In this document: one piece after another, positions 60,101 through 64,000 of the stretch | Numbering within the stretch: the stretch's first letter is position 1 | How the letters are laid out: each line of letters begins with the position of its first letter | Program-made: the position numbers and the translations under genes | Notes under the pieces: model-generated | What the model saw: only the letters and a program-made list of their open reading frames with translations | Databases searched by the model: none | Told to the model about the DNA's origin: nothing | Assembly (NCBI GenBank): GCA_013397795.1 | Contig: VZTJ01000523.1 | Span: 3,844,598-3,908,597 of the forward strand | DNA length: 64,000 nucleotides | Reading direction: 5' to 3' | DNA from: Orthonyx spaldingii | Lineage: Eukaryota; Chordata; Aves; Passeriformes; Orthonychidae

Positions 60101-63100
60101 CATAACTTAAGAACACAAGCTTGTACCAACACCTGTAGGAGTACTAGAGAACTCTTGGGGACAGTCTTGGTCCCACAACAGAAGATGGTGAGTACTGGCT
60201 GGAGGAAATTATTTGGGATCCAGAAGCATCTGTCAGTCAGACAATTGATGAATTGACCTGTGCATCGGAGCTGCTTGCTGGAGGAGAGAAAGCATTTGCT
60301 TCCGAATTTGGATCCTTGAAAGCCTTTGAGATTTGCAGTGTGGCTGTCAGTAGAGGTGGGCTTCAGATCTTGCCTGGGAAGCTGCAAGATGAAGAAACCA
60401 TTCCTTTGCCAGGGTTCTCACAACATGGGAGTGCTACATGAAAAACATCTTGAGCATTCAGTTGTTCTCTTGCTTGGTGATGTTTGAATGAGTGGCTGGT
60501 GCAGGTTCCGTCTGCGGAGCAAGGGCAGCCCATGACTGGGGCATTCAGCTGATGATCACTGGGGCTGCCTTCAATTTCTTATTTTGCCAAACTCCTCAGA
60601 ACTGTGGAGGAGGTTTTAAGGGTTTTTTGTGCTTCACCTTTTGTCCCTGCATGAAAGTAGTAACACTGCTTTACAGAGTGCCAAGGTGATAAATGCAAAG
60701 AACAGCACAGAAATTGGATTTCACGTAGATCTCAGTGTTGAGAGAACATTCCCAAATCAAGCTGAGAACTTAATGTAATTGTGATGGCTATGAGCCTTAA
60801 TTTCATTTTCTTCTTGTTCATGGAAATAAAATCGTATGGGGTAGGGATAATTTCATGCTGATTCATAAAGATGAGTGCTATGTATTTAGGTGCTTAGCAT
60901 TCTGAAGATTACTTCAAGTTGTAAGTGGTTTACAAAAGGTTTTATTCAAATTTAAAAGTTTAAATTCTTGAGATTTCTCCAAATGCATTCAGGAGAGATA
61001 TCCTCCTTGCTGTAAGGAAAAAAAGCAAACAGACAAAAAAACCACACAAACCATGTGCATATACAGCATATTTTTTCCAGTTTCTTATGTAGAGTGTTCT
61101 GTTCTCTACATATTTATTCATGTGTTAAAATTGCAAAATATAAATTTGGCGTCTGTGCTTCAATTCAGATGAAACTATTTAGCAAATAACGATTTGCAAG
61201 GGTCATAACTCCAATGGTGAGAGCCCAGAGAGGCTGTGGCTTACACTGTCCCTAACTGTGCATAGTCTTAAAATGTGGCTGGAATTAAGGACTGCTGCTT
61301 CTTCATACTCTTGTGTTTTTCAAAAAGAAAACAGAGGAATATTTAAAGTACTGATACATTCTTATTAGTTGTCAGTTCTTGAAGGTGATAAGAGAGTAAA
61401 GAAGGGTTACTATGGGTTACTATGAGATAAATGAAAGAAATAATCTAGGTTAGTCATAATAACAGGGGTATCAAAAGCTGCTGGTTGTCTTTAAATTTGA
61501 TTAAATAGTTGGAGATGCTTGCAGTCCTCTTGTGAAAGGAACCCTGACAAATAAAATTCTGAGCATGCAATTTTAATGACTTCTGTGATTATGACTTATC
61601 AGATTACTTGTGGTACTTTAAAATCCAACTGGGACTGCAAATTTCTTGTCTGCCACAAATAAATTAGTGCCATTTAGCTTCCAATTATGCAGCTTACAAC
61701 CAGGTTAATCTTAATTGATATGCTTTCAGTGTGTTTACATATGCCTGTCCAATAATCAAAACCTTTCTAGATGCTGGTGATTAAGTTTTTTGGAGTGTAG
61801 GGTTCACAGAAGAAAAAAAAATGTTGCTCAGAGTTGTTTTTGTTTGAAAGAGACAGAAACCTTTGCTGTGCTGCATAGTGCCTGTACATAAAGGGACACA
61901 AGCCTTTGCTTTTAAGGAAGGCTGACCTAGTTGCTTGGCATTTGTTTTCATCTAAATTATTTTTATATTCCAGTCAGTTTGGAACTTCCGCTTTCTAGGT
62001 GAAGGATTCGTGGCTGATGTTGCCTTTGAAGAAAACAGTTACCACTGGCCATGCTCAGAATACCTCTTTCTTTTCTCATAGTGTTTTTTGCCTTCATAAT
62101 TCACAGGGAACTTCTAAAATACTCTTTTATGAGTACTTAACTGACTCTAAAATTACAGACACTCTCTGTTGTTTAAATGCACTGACCTGAATCTTGGGAG
62201 GGAGAGTAGATATTGTAGTGGCTGGTTCTCTGGGCAAGTGTTTTGAAGCTTCCCAGTGTTAAAATTCCTCTCCCAAGTCCAAGAAGGCTTGGCTACAAGA
62301 ATATAAAAATACTGTAGGGATCGTTATACTTAAAGAATATCATTTAATAGAACGCATTTATTAGTTTCAAAGCTTATCCTCTGTTTAATTTTGCCAAGAG
62401 AATTTCTTAGAGGAACATTTTTGGAGCACAGTGTTGATCAATAATATGTAAGTTGTGTTCTGGACATTAAAACCAAGGACAGTCATCTCCAGACCAGATC
62501 AGTGAATATCACCTTAGTCACTTTCAGATTTCTCTAAAAGACTTTCTCCCACTGGGTAGTGAATTAAGAAAAAAATATGGTCTCGTTGTTGGTCTCTTTA
62601 CCTCTTTTTTCCTACTTACTTTTTTTACACACATTTGCCAATTTTCTGTTATACTTCAAGCTCTTTGGGGCAGGGATTGATTCATGGTTACTTTTCCGGG
62701 GTCTTACATTGGGTGTAGGGGAATGTCTCAGAGCCTTCAATTTTTAATTAGCTGGGTGAACTGTACAGCTTTAAGAGAATGTGGAGTTTATTTCCTTTTA
62801 CATTTTGCACCCCCCCTGTTCTGCCTTAGTGGATTTGCTGCATTAAACACACTGTGGACCTGTCAATGTCCTGCAGCACTTTTCTATATTGAGTGATTTG
62901 ATTTGAGACTGGCCTGTTGGGGGTAAATGCCAACACCAATCTCTTCTTCTGAAGCACAGACAATGTTTGAATGAGCTCTAAATTTTCCATAAGAAATTTA
63001 TCAAGTGTAAAAAGCAAAAGCAGAAGTTTTCACTGCTGTCTTGCAAAGGAGCTGGTATCCTTCTGCCTAAAGAAAGCTCAAAATGGTGTTTTCACAGGGT

Positions 63101-64000
63101 TTGTCTCAAGTCCGTTGTGACTCGCAGTGCTAGGCTGTGTTCTGGGCTGGCATTGTTTGGGCTGGGAGAATTAAACAATAGACACAGCCTGCAAACAAGA
63201 GGACAAAAGCGTTTTCAAGGCCATGCTTCTAGCAAGCAAAAAAAACCAGCCTGTTCAGGAAAGAGGGAAGTCGTGGAGAGAAGTTAGTTATTGCCAGTGT
63301 TACAGATAGTGCACTGTAAGAGAAAGAAACAATACAATGAAAAAAACAGATGTGAAATAAGAGAAGAAAGCAAGAGTTTGTCTTGAAGTTACTTTTTCTT
63401 ACGGCTGTGCAGGAGTGTGAAGAGGAGTCAGTGTTAGGCAGCCTCCAGAGCTGGGGGAGTAAAGCAGAGAGCTGATTTCTGTCTGTAGTTTTTGCCAATG
63501 CTTGAGCCAGAATTCCAGTGGGAACTGAACTGCTCAGAAGAGGTTGAAGAGGGACTGTGCTGGCATCTGTGAAGCCAGTCCAGCATTGAGGGACAACATA
63601 TGTACTCCTGAGGCACTGAACAGTGCTATTAAAGAGAGAAAATCATCTGTACAGCAAACTGGTTACTGATAATCTTCCACTCTGTGTTTAAAACTCTACC
63701 ATTTTACCTTTTGGGTCTTTCTGTAGCTGTTAAACCTGTGTCTAATTCTGTCCAATTGGAAGTGTTAAATCTGTATACACCTATATATAGGCATTTATGG
63801 CACATAACTAGTAAATTTCACAGTGAATCCACTTGAAATTATGTAAGGGCGTATTCATTGTATAGACTGCTTTCATTTTAGTCCTGTGTATTAGGATGCT
63901 TTGGAATTTCCAGTATGCAGAAACAGGTAAATATTTCTGCTAAACTTGAGAAGGTTCACAAGGGTCTTTGTGAGAGTAGAGTTTCTGCTGTAATTCAGTT
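57199..64000. other. Presumed first intron of an unidentified gene or intergenic; no exons recognised
   Basis: AT-rich sequence with a T run at about 57249-57268 and an octamer array at 59951-60017. Open frames are at most 104 codons and carry no known motif on either strand. Confidence 0.5.
59951..60017 (+). repeat. Perfect octamer array (GATGGACG)8
   Basis: Eight exact copies of GATGGACG are followed by GAT. There is no sequence variation between the units, which points to recent expansion. Confidence 0.98.

Noticed and set aside
57199..64000. Search for MTMR8 exons expected from human synteny
   Set aside because: No segment on either strand resembles the PH-GRAM or phosphatase parts of myotubularins; the gene is not claimed.

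Overview
This is vertebrate nuclear DNA and almost certainly from a bird. The coding exons are short, split by GT-AG introns and spread over kilobases. The interspersed repeats are mostly CR1 LINE 3' ends with the avian ATTCTATGATTCT-type tail, and the GC-rich promoter islands are interrupted by assembly gaps. Two protein-coding genes can be read completely. ZC3H12B (Regnase-2/MCPIP2 RNase) lies on the minus strand in five coding exons between 4629 and 10457. ZC4H2 lies on the plus strand in five coding exons between 27324 and 34257. The two are divergently transcribed neighbours in human Xq11.2 as well, so this is the conserved block that forms chicken chromosome 4p and passerine chromosome 4A (established knowledge; the species is not determined here).

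Layout: 1-4628 is best read as the long 3' UTR of ZC3H12B, with a good poly(A) signal on the minus strand at 113-118. 4629-10621 holds the ZC3H12B coding exons and the start of the exon that carries its ATG. 10622-25389 is probably one long 5' intron with a few CR1 fragments. 24473-25576 is a CpG island with a 378-base gap; it contains a candidate first exon of ZC3H12B on the minus strand. 27040-27320 is the proximal ZC4H2 promoter with ZNF143-like motifs. 27324-34257 is ZC4H2, followed by its 3' UTR. 36680-56160 is gene-poor sequence with CR1 copies, an 83-nt pure pyrimidine tract and one solo-LTR-like insertion with a 5-bp target duplication. 56160-57064 is a CR1 fragment running into a second CpG island (gap 57065-57198) that looks like the promoter and first exon of a further plus-strand gene. 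No coding exon of that gene is recognised in 57199-64000.

The two genes do not form one pathway. ZC3H12B is a predicted PIN-domain endoribonuclease that degrades mRNA. ZC4H2 is a nuclear coiled-coil zinc-finger protein of neural development. They share only the inter-promoter region of about 1.9 kb.

The most interesting observation is an open reading frame in the presumed 5' UTR of ZC3H12B. A CpG-island exon (ATG at 25430, donor at 25389) and the strong acceptor at 10622 join in phase to give a protein-like 59-codon upstream frame that stops 25 nt before the ZC3H12B start. Others are a CR1-derived 51-bp tandem triplication inside the right-hand promoter island, a CR1 inverted repeat beside it, and two arrays built on the same GGATGGAC octamer in opposite orientations.
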